8,330 bases of DNA, taken from the NCBI GenBank assembly GCA_050945155.1, contig JBMNSK010000047.1:1-8330 (forward strand). Reading direction: 5' to 3'. Source of the stretch: JBMNSK01 sp050945155. Lineage in GTDB: Bacteria > Actinomycetota > Coriobacteriia > Coriobacteriales > Eggerthellaceae. Each line of letters opens with the position of its first letter. Position 1 is the first letter of the stretch. The notes beneath the pieces were generated by a model. That model saw only the letters and a program-made list of their open reading frames with translations. It did no database searches and was not told the DNA's origin. Shown one piece after another: positions 1 through 5,947 of the stretch. The position numbers and the translations under genes are program-made.

Positions 1-1
1 T

Positions 2-205
2 TCTATCATGAACGTACCTTTCGTAACCGGCGACGCTGACTTGGATGCAAAGTTTATTGCCGAGGCTGGCGAAGCTGGTTTTGCAAACATCAAGGGTCAC
101 CGCACCGTAGGTGGCATGCGTGCAAGCATTTATAACGCAATGCCTAAGGCTGGCGTTGAAGCTCTCGTTCAGTTCATGGACAAGTTCGAAAGTGAAAATG
201 CCTAA
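2..205 (+). CDS. serC: Phosphoserine aminotransferase, C-terminal part (5' end outside window)
   Basis: This is the last 67 codons of a gene that begins before the window; the reading frame is open from base 2 to a TAA at 203-205. SerC is a cytoplasmic PLP-dependent enzyme that transaminates 3-phosphohydroxypyruvate with glutamate in serine synthesis, and in some bacteria also serves pyridoxal phosphate synthesis. The visible part has the family's C-terminal signature: SIMNVPF near the start, then GHRTVGGMRASIYNAMP and a closing amphipathic helix (GVEALVQFMDKFE). This closely matches the end of the E. coli protein as I remember it. The PLP-binding lysine and the large domain lie upstream and cannot be judged. 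A strong terminator follows 16 bases after the stop, so the gene ends its transcript and is not part of the ilv operon. Confidence 0.93.
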   Translation, partial: SIMNVPFVTGDADLDAKFIAEAGEAGFANIKGHRTVGGMRASIYNAMPKAGVEALVQFMDKFESENA

Positions 206-221
206 GGCTTTCTGACTTTGC

Positions 222-259
222 AAGGGCGGCCACAAGGTGTGGCCGCCCTTTTTTGTTTT
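222..259 (+). terminator. Intrinsic terminator of serC
   Basis: A perfect 13-bp, G+C-rich hairpin (222-234 paired with 238-250, loop AGG) runs straight into a T-tract (249-254, then TTTT at 256-259). It lies 16 bases after the serC stop and separates serC from the ilv transcript. Confidence 0.95.
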
Positions 260-341
260 AGGATTCAAGTGCTCATCCCACGCTTTGTGTTGAAAGTATT
301 TAAGCTTATGGAAAAATCTTTCTAAAGTTTCACTTGCTATC

Positions 342-369
342 TTTGCAAACAAGAAGATGCGAGTATAAT
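342..369 (+). promoter_or_regulatory. Candidate sigma-A-type promoter of the ilv operon
   Basis: A perfect TATAAT -10 hexamer lies at 364-369. The best -35 partner is TTTGCA at 342-347 (4 of 6 matches, 16-base spacer), which is weak. The upstream 290-340 is A+T-rich. Transcription would start near 376, about 18 bases before the T-box Stem I, which is the usual arrangement. The -10 is convincing and the -35 less so. No gene or other feature is visible between the serC terminator and this site. Confidence 0.6.
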
Positions 370-392
370 CGCCCTTAGATATTTGAAATGCG

Positions 393-633
393 TTGAAGAG
401 GATAGTAGAGACGAATCCATTCCTCGAGAGAGTCAACGGTTGGTGTGAGTTGACAGTGGACGGCTCGAATGCCCCCTCGGAGCAGTTCAGTATGAAAGCT
501 TTTGAATTATACGGACGATCTCCGTTTTAGTTTGAAAGTCAGTAAGCTGAATCGGAGACCCCGTTATCGGTCCGATAGTGCATTTGCATTGTCCTTGTGG
601 TCCTGGTGCAGCTTACTGTAGCGGGATTTTTTT
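393..633 (+). promoter_or_regulatory. T-box riboswitch leader upstream of ilvD
   Basis: Stem I of a T-box element, an RNA that binds a specific uncharged tRNA and then permits expression, is readable in order: basal pairing TTGAA (393-397) with TTCAG (486-490); AGTA box at 404-407; AGAGAG bulge sequence near 427-432; apical stem GTCAAC (432-437)/GTTGAC (449-454) closing the hallmark loop GGTTGGTGTGA; helix TCGAG (424-428)/CTCGA (464-468); then GAAT, the specifier region (469-475) and GGAGC. Further hairpins follow: ACGGA/TCCGT (511-515/521-525), and 551-576, where ATCGGA/TCCGAT encloses a GACC bulge and a CCG-TTAT-CGG stem. The leader ends in an intrinsic terminator at 600-633. Two things are odd. 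The canonical 14-nt T-box (AGGGTGGNACCGCG) is not found, with only TGGT at 598-601 and 604-607. By alignment the specifier reads GCC (Ala) or TGC (Cys), not Ile, Val or Leu. Stem I makes the class assignment likely; amino-acid specificity is unresolved. Confidence 0.78.
600..633 (+). terminator. Attenuator terminator in the ilv leader
   Basis: GTCCTGGTGCAG (600-611) pairs with CTGTAGCGGGAT (616-627) over a CTTA loop. There are 11 pairs, several of them G-T, and one G-G mismatch, and seven T residues (627-633) follow at once. It lies between the T-box Stem I and ilvD, so it is the expected read-through decision point. The 5' arm can alternatively pair with 584-591, giving a candidate antiterminator. 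Confidence 0.7.
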
Positions 634-666
634 ATACCCAAAAACGCCGAGCGTTTTATGGGTATA
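633..666 (+). repeat. Long leader hairpin just before the ilvD ribosome site
   Basis: Bases 633-647 are complementary to 651-666 (15 pairs with a single bulged A at 658 and a CGA loop). No T-tract follows, so this is not an ordinary terminator. Its 3' foot ends three bases before the GGAGAAAGG ribosome site (670-678), leaving that site single-stranded. It could protect the 5' end of a processed mRNA, insulate the ribosome site from the T-box fold, or act as a second regulatory layer; the sequence does not say which. Confidence 0.7.
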
Positions 667-669
667 CCG

Positions 670-678
670 GGAGAAAGG
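670..678 (+). promoter_or_regulatory. Ribosome binding site deciding the ilvD start
   Basis: GGAGAAAGG at 670-678 sits 8 bases before ATG at 687. It supports that codon over the in-frame GTG at 597, which lies inside the leader terminator and has no ribosome site. Confidence 0.85.
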
Positions 679-686
679 ATGCAGCA

Positions 687-2360
687 ATGCACTTAAGAAG
701 CGAGCAAGTAAGGCTTGGTGTTGCTCGTGCACCACATCGAAGTTTGCTTAAAGCAGACGGTGTGACTGACGAGGAATTACAGCGTCCACTTGTTGCGGTC
801 ATCAATTCTCGAAACGATATCATCCCTGGTCATAACAACCTTGATAAAATCGGAGAAGCAGTCAAGGCAGGCATTTATATGGCCGGTGGTGTTCCTTTTG
901 AAATTTCTACCATCGGCATCTGCGACGGCATAGCCATGAACCATGCGGGCATGCATTATTCGCTCGTTTCCCGTGAAGTCATTGCTGACTCGGTTGAATG
1001 TGCTGTTCAAGGTCATGCTTTTGACGCGATGGTTTGCATTCCTAACTGTGACAAGATTGTCCCGGGCATGATACTAGGCGTACTGCGCGTCAATATTCCA
1101 ACAGTTTTTGTTTCTGGTGGTCCAATGCTTGCGGGCAAGCAACCGGGAGGGTGCGGTCCGACCACGGACCTTAATACGCTTTTTGATGGGGCTGGTAAGG
1201 TTGTTGCCGGCACCATGACCGAAGAAGAGTTGAAGTATTTCGAAGATACGGCTTGTCCTACTTGCGGAAGCTGCTCGGGTCTTTTTACTGCAAATTCGAT
1301 GAATTGCCTGTGTGAAGCCCTCGGTATAGCGCTTCCCGGCAATGGCACCATCCCAGCTGTGTACTCTGAGCGCCTGCGCTTAGCAAAGCACGCTGGTATG
1401 AAAGTTATGGAGCTGCTCGAAAAAGATATCTGCATTCGTGACATTATCAGCGAGGCAGCTATTCATAACGCAATGGAATGCGATATGGCTTTCGGAGGCT
1501 CAACTAATACCGTTTTGCACCTCATAGCCATTGCTCGACAGGCTGGCCATCCAATTGATATGGATGACTGGGACCGAGCTTCTGCGCGCACGCCACACCT
1601 GCTTAAACTTGCCCCTTCCGGGCCACGTCCTTTAAGCGATTTGTATGAAGTTGGCGGGGTTCCTGTGGTGATGTATGAGCTAAACGAACTAGGGCTGCTT
1701 GACCATGAGGCTCTTACCTGCATGGGCAGCCTTGATGAATATCTAAAGAGCTGCTGTAAGCCAGCTGATGGTGAGGTTTGTCGCACGCATGACAACCCGC
1801 TTTCACCCGTAGGTGCTCTGCGTGTTTTACACGGCAACCTTGCGCCGGACGGGGCCATCGTGAAAAAGTCAGCGGTTGACCCGGCGATGATGACACATAC
1901 CGGTCCTGCACGTGTCTTTAACAGTGAAGAAGAGGCTTGTGCTGCTATCAATGCCGGAAAGATTGTTCCTGGCGATGTCGTGGTTATTCGTTATGAAGGA
2001 CCAAAGGGTGGTCCTGGCATGCGCGAGATGCTGACACCGACCTCATCGATAGTTGGCATGGGCCTTTCAAAGTCCGTTGCCCTTATTACTGACGGCCGTT
2101 TTTCCGGCGCCACGAAGGGTCCTGCAATCGGCCATGTAAGCCCAGAGGCTGCCGCCGGTGGACCGATAGCTCTAATTGAGGAAGGCGACGAAATTACCGT
2201 CGATATCGAGGGTGGAATTTTGAACCTCAATATATCCGAAGAAGAAATGAACCGTCGCCGTGCAGCTTGGAAGCCGCCTGAGCCCAAGCACAACCACGGC
2301 GTATTGGCGAAGTACGCGAAACTTGTTAGTTCCGCAGATAAGGGGGCTTATCTTTTATGA
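687..2360 (+). CDS. ilvD: Dihydroxy-acid dehydratase
   Basis: IlvD dehydrates 2,3-dihydroxyisovalerate and 2,3-dihydroxy-3-methylvalerate to the keto acids of valine and isoleucine, in the cytoplasm, using an Fe-S cluster and Mg2+. The 557-residue product has normal family length. Visible landmarks are ICDGIAMNHAGMHYS (metal-binding D80), PNCDKIVPGM (cluster Cys121, Mg ligands D122 and modified Lys123), CPTCGSCSG (cluster Cys193), ECDMAFGGSTNT and the C-terminal ITDGRFSGAT with the proposed catalytic Ser473. At residue 48, in NDIIPGH, there is Gly where [2Fe-2S] family members carry a third cluster Cys (PCN); this resembles E. coli IlvD and points to an oxygen-sensitive cluster, as expected in an anaerobe. 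The start at ATG 687 follows a good ribosome site and begins MHLRSEQV, like homologues. The frame stays open upstream to a GTG at 597, but that runs through the leader terminator and hairpin and is rejected. The stop overlaps the ilvB start (ATGA). Confidence 0.96.
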   Translation: MHLRSEQVRLGVARAPHRSLLKADGVTDEELQRPLVAVINSRNDIIPGHNNLDKIGEAVKAGIYMAGGVPFEISTIGICDGIAMNHAGMHYSLVSREVIADSVECAVQGHAFDAMVCIPNCDKIVPGMILGVLRVNIPTVFVSGGPMLAGKQPGGCGPTTDLNTLFDGAGKVVAGTMTEEELKYFEDTACPTCGSCSGLFTANSMNCLCEALGIALPGNGTIPAVYSERLRLAKHAGMKVMELLEKDICIRDIISEAAIHNAMECDMAFGGSTNTVLHLIAIARQAGHPIDMDDWDRASARTPHLLKLAPSGPRPLSDLYEVGGVPVVMYELNELGLLDHEALTCMGSLDEYLKSCCKPADGEVCRTHDNPLSPVGALRVLHGNLAPDGAIVKKSAVDPAMMTHTGPARVFNSEEEACAAINAGKIVPGDVVVIRYEGPKGGPGMREMLTPTSSIVGMGLSKSVALITDGRFSGATKGPAIGHVSPEAAAGGPIALIEEGDEITVDIEGGILNLNISEEEMNRRRAAWKPPEPKHNHGVLAKYAKLVSSADKGAYLL

Positions 2361-4228
2361 GTGAAAAGGAAAGAAAAGAGAAACCGGCAGAGTCAAAGGC
2401 CTTGACTGTTGCAGCAGCCGGCGCTCCTTGTGGTCCCGGGAGTAAAAGCAAGTACCAGGGACAGACGATGAATGGTGCGCAGGCCGTCATTGCTTCACTT
2501 GAAGCCGAAGGCGTTGACACCATTTTTGCCTATCCAGGAGGTCAGGCAATCAAGATTTTTGATGCACTGTATGATGCCGAAGACCTCAATGTCATCTTGA
2601 CGCGCCATGAACAGGGCGCCGGTCATATGGCAGATGGATATGCTCGTGCAACTGGCCGTGTCGGTGTTGTTATCGTGACCAGTGGTCCGGGTGCAACAAA
2701 TACCGTTACTGCGATTGCTACTGCGTATATGGATTCGGTTCCTATCGTCGTTATCAGTGGTCAGGTACCTACGGGCGTTATTGGTACTGACAGCTTCCAG
2801 GAGTCAGATATTGTCGGCATCACCATGCCTATCGTGAAGCATAGCTACCTGTTAAAGGATGCGCGCGATATCACGAAGACGTTCCGAGAGGCTTTCCATA
2901 TTGCAAAGACGGGTCGTCCCGGTCCAGTGCTCATTGATATCCCAAGTGACGTTGCCGCCACAGAGATTACCTTTAACTATCCTGATACGGTAAATATTCC
3001 TTCTTACCGTCCAACCTATCGCGGCAACGCGAAGCAAATTCGTCAGGCAGCTTCGCGCATCAAAAAGGCCAAGCGACCAGTACTCTACGTGGGTGGTGGC
3101 GCAATTATCTCTGAGGCTTCTGAAGAGGTGCTCGAGCTTGCTCATACCTTTGAAATCCCTATGGTTACCACGCTCATGGGGATTGGGGCAGTGCCTGCCG
3201 AGGACGAATTGAACTTGGGACTGGTTGGCATGCATGGCTCTCGGTATGCGAACTTAACCATTAACGGTAGCGATTTAATTATTGCAGCCGGTGCGCGCTT
3301 TAGTGACCGCGTAACAGGCAAAATCGATAAATTCGCTCCTCACGCCGAAGTGATTCACATCGATATCGACCCGGCAGAAATTGGAAAAATTCGCGAAGCT
3401 GACATTCCTATCGTCGGTGATTTGAAGGGTGTTTTGCGCAGCATAATTAACACGGCTGAGCAGGGCGAAGTTAAGCCCATTACAAAACCGTGGCTGAAAC
3501 AGATTAGCGAGTGGCGCGAAAACTATCCGTTCTATGACCTTAATTTAGGTGATGACTTCGATACGATTATTCCAGAGATTGCTTTGGCAAAGCTTTCGGA
3601 TATGCTCGACGAAGACCAAACGATTGTGACTACCGAGGTTGGTCAGCACCAGATGTGGGCTGCGCAGTTCATCAAGCGTAAGCATCCTCGCACCTTCTTA
3701 AGTTCAGGAGGTTTGGGAACCATGGGCTTTGGTTTCCCGGCTGCTATAGGCGCTGCCATTGCAGTTCCTGACAAGCAGGTCATTTGTATTGCGGGCGATG
3801 GATCATTCCAGATGAACAGTCAGGAAATGGCAACGGCGGCGGTGAACCACATTCCCGTTAAGGTGCTTATTATGGACAATCGCGCCCTGGGAATGGTGCG
3901 CCAGTGGCAGAAACTTTTCTACAACGAGCGCTATTCTGAAACCGAGCTCATGAATAACCCCGACTTTGTAAAGCTTGCTTTAGCCTACGACTGGCAGGCA
4001 GAACACGTCGATAACCCAGAGGATATCGAGGGCGCCTATAAACGCATGCTTGAGGCAGATGGCCCCTATCTGATTGATTTAACTATTCCGCGCGACCAAA
4101 CGGTCTTCCCGATGGTTGCACCGGGTGGCGCTCTTGCCGATGCATTAGGCGCAATCGATCGGTCTGCAGGAACTTCAAGGATCTTTCCTCAGGAACTTGG
4201 TATGAAACAACAGAAAGGAGGCAAGTAA
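2357..4228 (+). CDS. ilvB: Acetolactate (acetohydroxyacid) synthase, large catalytic subunit
   Basis: This is the TPP-dependent catalytic subunit that joins two pyruvates, or pyruvate and 2-ketobutyrate, as the first common step of Val/Leu/Ile synthesis; it works with IlvN. Three domains are visible: TPP-enzyme N-terminal (about 38-205, with YPGGQAI and the catalytic Glu85 in TRHEQGAGHMADGYARATG), central (about 228-365, with VGMHGS and GARFSDRVTGK, FAD-associated) and TPP-binding C-terminal (about 425-580, with GDGSFQMN at 480-487, then DNRALGMVRQWQ). VFPMVAPGG near the end is typical of the family. The product is 623 residues because of a charged, Ala/Gly-rich N-terminal extension of 37 residues before MNGAQAV. 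An internal ATG at 2468 would give the usual length, but the ATG at 2357 overlaps the ilvD stop and has a GGGGG-type site at 2342-2346, so coupling favours it. The stop overlaps the ilvN start by one base (TAATG). Confidence 0.96.
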   Translation: MSEKERKEKPAESKALTVAAAGAPCGPGSKSKYQGQTMNGAQAVIASLEAEGVDTIFAYPGGQAIKIFDALYDAEDLNVILTRHEQGAGHMADGYARATGRVGVVIVTSGPGATNTVTAIATAYMDSVPIVVISGQVPTGVIGTDSFQESDIVGITMPIVKHSYLLKDARDITKTFREAFHIAKTGRPGPVLIDIPSDVAATEITFNYPDTVNIPSYRPTYRGNAKQIRQAASRIKKAKRPVLYVGGGAIISEASEEVLELAHTFEIPMVTTLMGIGAVPAEDELNLGLVGMHGSRYANLTINGSDLIIAAGARFSDRVTGKIDKFAPHAEVIHIDIDPAEIGKIREADIPIVGDLKGVLRSIINTAEQGEVKPITKPWLKQISEWRENYPFYDLNLGDDFDTIIPEIALAKLSDMLDEDQTIVTTEVGQHQMWAAQFIKRKHPRTFLSSGGLGTMGFGFPAAIGAAIAVPDKQVICIAGDGSFQMNSQEMATAAVNHIPVKVLIMDNRALGMVRQWQKLFYNERYSETELMNNPDFVKLALAYDWQAEHVDNPEDIEGAYKRMLEADGPYLIDLTIPRDQTVFPMVAPGGALADALGAIDRSAGTSRIFPQELGMKQQKGGK

Positions 4229-4713
4229 TGACCACCCATATTCTTTCTGTATTAGTTGAAAATAAATCAGGCGTACTTTCTCGTGTGACGGGTCTTATTT
4301 CACGCCGTGGTTTCAACATTGAGTCTCTTGCCGTAGGACCGACGGAAGATCCTACGCAGTCACGCATAACGGCTCTCGTTGACGCAGATGAGGTTGCTTA
4401 TGAACAAATCACGAAGCAGCTTCACAAGCTAATCAGCGTTCACAAAATTACTGACCTTACCAACGACAATGCCATTCAAAGAGAGCTCGTCTTGTTTAAG
4501 GTCAATGCTCCAGCTGAGCGCCGCAATGAGATTATCGAAATTGCGAATGTTTTCAGAGGGAGTATTGTTGATGTAGGAAAGAACTCACTTACCGTTGAGG
4601 GAACCGGCTCCGACGAGAAACTCAAAGGCATGGAAGATTTGTTCCGCGCTTACGGCATTAAAGAAATTGTTCGTACAGGAAAAATTGCTATGGCACGGAG
4701 CAATAAGGACTAG
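4228..4713 (+). CDS. ilvN: Acetolactate synthase, small regulatory subunit
   Basis: This is the regulatory partner of IlvB: it raises catalytic activity and usually confers valine feedback inhibition. The 161-residue product has the standard two-part layout: an N-terminal ACT domain (about 1-77, with VENKSGVLSRVTGLISRRG and FNIESLAVGPT) and the small-subunit C-terminal domain (about 83-158, with RELVLFKVNAP and GSIVDVGKNSLTVEGTG). G15 and N30 align with the E. coli IlvH residues G14 and N29 linked to valine binding, so valine sensitivity is expected; this is inference from the family. A strong ribosome site, AAAGGAGG (4214-4221), lies inside the ilvB 3' end, and the start shares one base with the ilvB stop. 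Translational coupling would keep the two subunits balanced. The symbol ilvH is also used for this gene. Confidence 0.96.
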   Translation: MTTHILSVLVENKSGVLSRVTGLISRRGFNIESLAVGPTEDPTQSRITALVDADEVAYEQITKQLHKLISVHKITDLTNDNAIQRELVLFKVNAPAERRNEIIEIANVFRGSIVDVGKNSLTVEGTGSDEKLKGMEDLFRAYGIKEIVRTGKIAMARSNKD

Positions 4714-4784
4714 GAAGAACAACCGCAACAAAGAAGTGAATGTACGGTTTTTCTCACAGAGGTAAATACGAAGAACAAGTCAGG

Positions 4785-4798
4785 AAAGGGAAAGGAAA
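4785..4798 (+). promoter_or_regulatory. Purine-rich ribosome binding site deciding the ilvC start
   Basis: The purine run AAAGGGAAAGGA (about 4785-4796) sits 5-6 bases before ATG at 4803. An in-frame ATG at 4740 would translate this run as KGKGKK, so the upstream start is unlikely. Confidence 0.75.
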
Positions 4799-4802
4799 GA
4801 AA

Positions 4803-5798
4803 ATGGCTGTAACGATTTATCACGAGCAGGATGCTGATCCTTCAATCATCCAATCACGTAAGATTGCCATCATTGGCTATGGTAGCCAGGGTCATGCTCA
4901 TGCGCTTAACCTTATGGACAGTGGTTGCGATGTGCGCGTAGGTCTGCGTCCCGGCTCAAAGTCAGTCAAGATTGCCGAAGAGGCAGGTCTGAAGGTTATG
5001 GATATCGAAGAGGCTACCGAAGAGGCTGACCTTATCATGATGCTCGTTCCGGACGAGAAGCAGGCTAAGGTATACAAGGACCAGGTTGAGCCTCATCTAA
5101 AGCCAGGCGACGTGTTGGCATTTGCTCACGGCTTTAATATTCACTTCGGCTATATCGTTCCACCTGATTTCGTTGACGTCATTATGGTTGCTCCTAAGGG
5201 TCCTGGTCACATTGTTCGTCGTCAGTATACGGAAGGCTCCGGTGTTCCAGACCTCATCTGTGTTCAGCAGGATGCAAGCGGTCATGCAAAAGAAATCGCC
5301 CTGTCCTATGCTTGGGGTATCGGTGGAGCACGTGCTGGTGTTATTGAGACCACCTTTAAGAATGAAACTGAAACCGACCTCTTCGGTGAGCAGGCGGTTC
5401 TGTGCGGTGGTGTGACAGCTCTGATTACTGCAGGCTTTGAAACGCTTGTTGAAGCTGGCTATCCACCTGAGATGGCTTACTTCGAGTGCTATCACGAGAT
5501 GAAGATGATTGTCGACCTTATGTATGAGAGCGGCATGCACTTCATGCGCTACTCCATCTCCAATACGGCTGAGTATGGTGACTACTATGCTGGTCCGAAG
5601 GTTATTGGCCCGGAATCACGCGCTGCCATGAAGGAAATTCTTGGTCGCATTCAGGACGGCAGCTTTGCCAAAGAGTTTATGGATGACTGCGCCAAGGGTT
5701 CTCCATGGCTGCTCGAACAGCGTGCTGCCCATGCTGATCATCAGATTGAAAAGACTGGCGAGCGTATCCGCTCCATGTTTAGCTGGATTAAGCAGTAA
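4803..5798 (+). CDS. ilvC: Ketol-acid reductoisomerase (class I, short form)
   Basis: IlvC converts acetolactate or acetohydroxybutyrate to the dihydroxy acid by Mg2+-dependent alkyl shift and reduction with a nicotinamide cofactor. The 331-residue product is the normal length of the short class. The Rossmann domain has IIGYGSQGHAHALNL (24-37) and a cofactor loop GLRPGSKS (47-54), whose Arg and Ser residues favour NADPH. Catalytic-site landmarks are H109 in AHGFNIHFG, APKGPGHIVRRQY (130-142), D192 and E196 in ETDLFGEQ, E228 and E232 in ECYHEMK (metal ligands), and SNTAEYGDY. The start at 4803 (MAVTIYHEQD) is chosen because it follows a ribosome site and matches homologue N-termini; the in-frame ATG at 4740 adds 21 residues not seen in the family. 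The gene follows ilvN after 89 bases with no visible terminator, so cotranscription is likely. Confidence 0.96.
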   Translation: MAVTIYHEQDADPSIIQSRKIAIIGYGSQGHAHALNLMDSGCDVRVGLRPGSKSVKIAEEAGLKVMDIEEATEEADLIMMLVPDEKQAKVYKDQVEPHLKPGDVLAFAHGFNIHFGYIVPPDFVDVIMVAPKGPGHIVRRQYTEGSGVPDLICVQQDASGHAKEIALSYAWGIGGARAGVIETTFKNETETDLFGEQAVLCGGVTALITAGFETLVEAGYPPEMAYFECYHEMKMIVDLMYESGMHFMRYSISNTAEYGDYYAGPKVIGPESRAAMKEILGRIQDGSFAKEFMDDCAKGSPWLLEQRAAHADHQIEKTGERIRSMFSWIKQ

Positions 5799-5814
5799 TA
5801 AAAGAACTCAGAGT

Positions 5815-5896
5815 GGCGAAAACCTTCTTTTTGCTTGTCGAACCTTAAGGTACACGGTTTTGAAGGTAGAAGATGGCAAACGGCTCGGTTTTCGCC
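5815..5896 (+). repeat. Long-range inverted repeat in the ilvC-leuA gap
   Basis: GGCGAAAACC (5815-5824) is perfectly complementary to GGTTTTCGCC (5887-5896), enclosing 62 bases. Inside lie a further ACCTTC/GAAGGT pair (5822-5827/5862-5867), which overlaps the outer arm by three bases, and the palindrome ACCTTAAGGT (5842-5851). No T-tract follows, so it is not a terminator. It may be an mRNA structure that tunes or separates leuA expression. The 149-base gap shows no convincing promoter. Confidence 0.5.
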
Positions 5897-5917
5897 CTCT
5901 TTGCTACGTTGAGATAA
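5873..5917 (+). CDS. Possible 14-residue upstream peptide before leuA (speculative)
   Basis: ATG at 5873 opens a 14-codon frame (MANGSVFALFATLR) ending at TAA 5915-5917. A GAAGG ribosome-like site lies at 5862-5866, 6 bases ahead of it. The frame covers the 3' arm of the inverted repeat at 5887-5896, so ribosomes on it would block that pairing. It has two Leu codons, too few for a classic leucine leader peptide. A frame this short arises easily by chance. Confidence 0.2.
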   Translation: MANGSVFALFATLR

Positions 5918-5947
5918 AACACGTGATTGTAATGAAAGGAGCTTAGC

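Noticed and set aside
260..341. Possible small gene or second promoter between the serC terminator and the ilv promoter
   Set aside because: The stretch is A+T-rich with no open frame preceded by a ribosome site, and TTGAAA at 290-295 has no -10 at a suitable distance.
1013..1951. Open frames on the minus strand across ilvD
   Set aside because: They lie opposite a well-conserved gene, show no recognisable family and have no independent ribosome site or promoter; they are shadows of ilvD codon use.
4740..4802. In-frame upstream ATG for ilvC adding 21 residues
   Set aside because: It translates the purine-rich ribosome site as KGKGKK, has only a weak site of its own, and homologues begin at the MAVTIY-like position (4803).
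5122..5415. Plus-strand open frame inside ilvC in another frame
   Set aside because: It sits wholly within a conserved ilvC core and its product has no recognisable features.
5799..5947. A second T-box or a separate promoter before leuA
   Set aside because: No GGTTGGTG-type Stem I loop or T-box sequence is present, and no -35/-10 pair with acceptable spacing was found.
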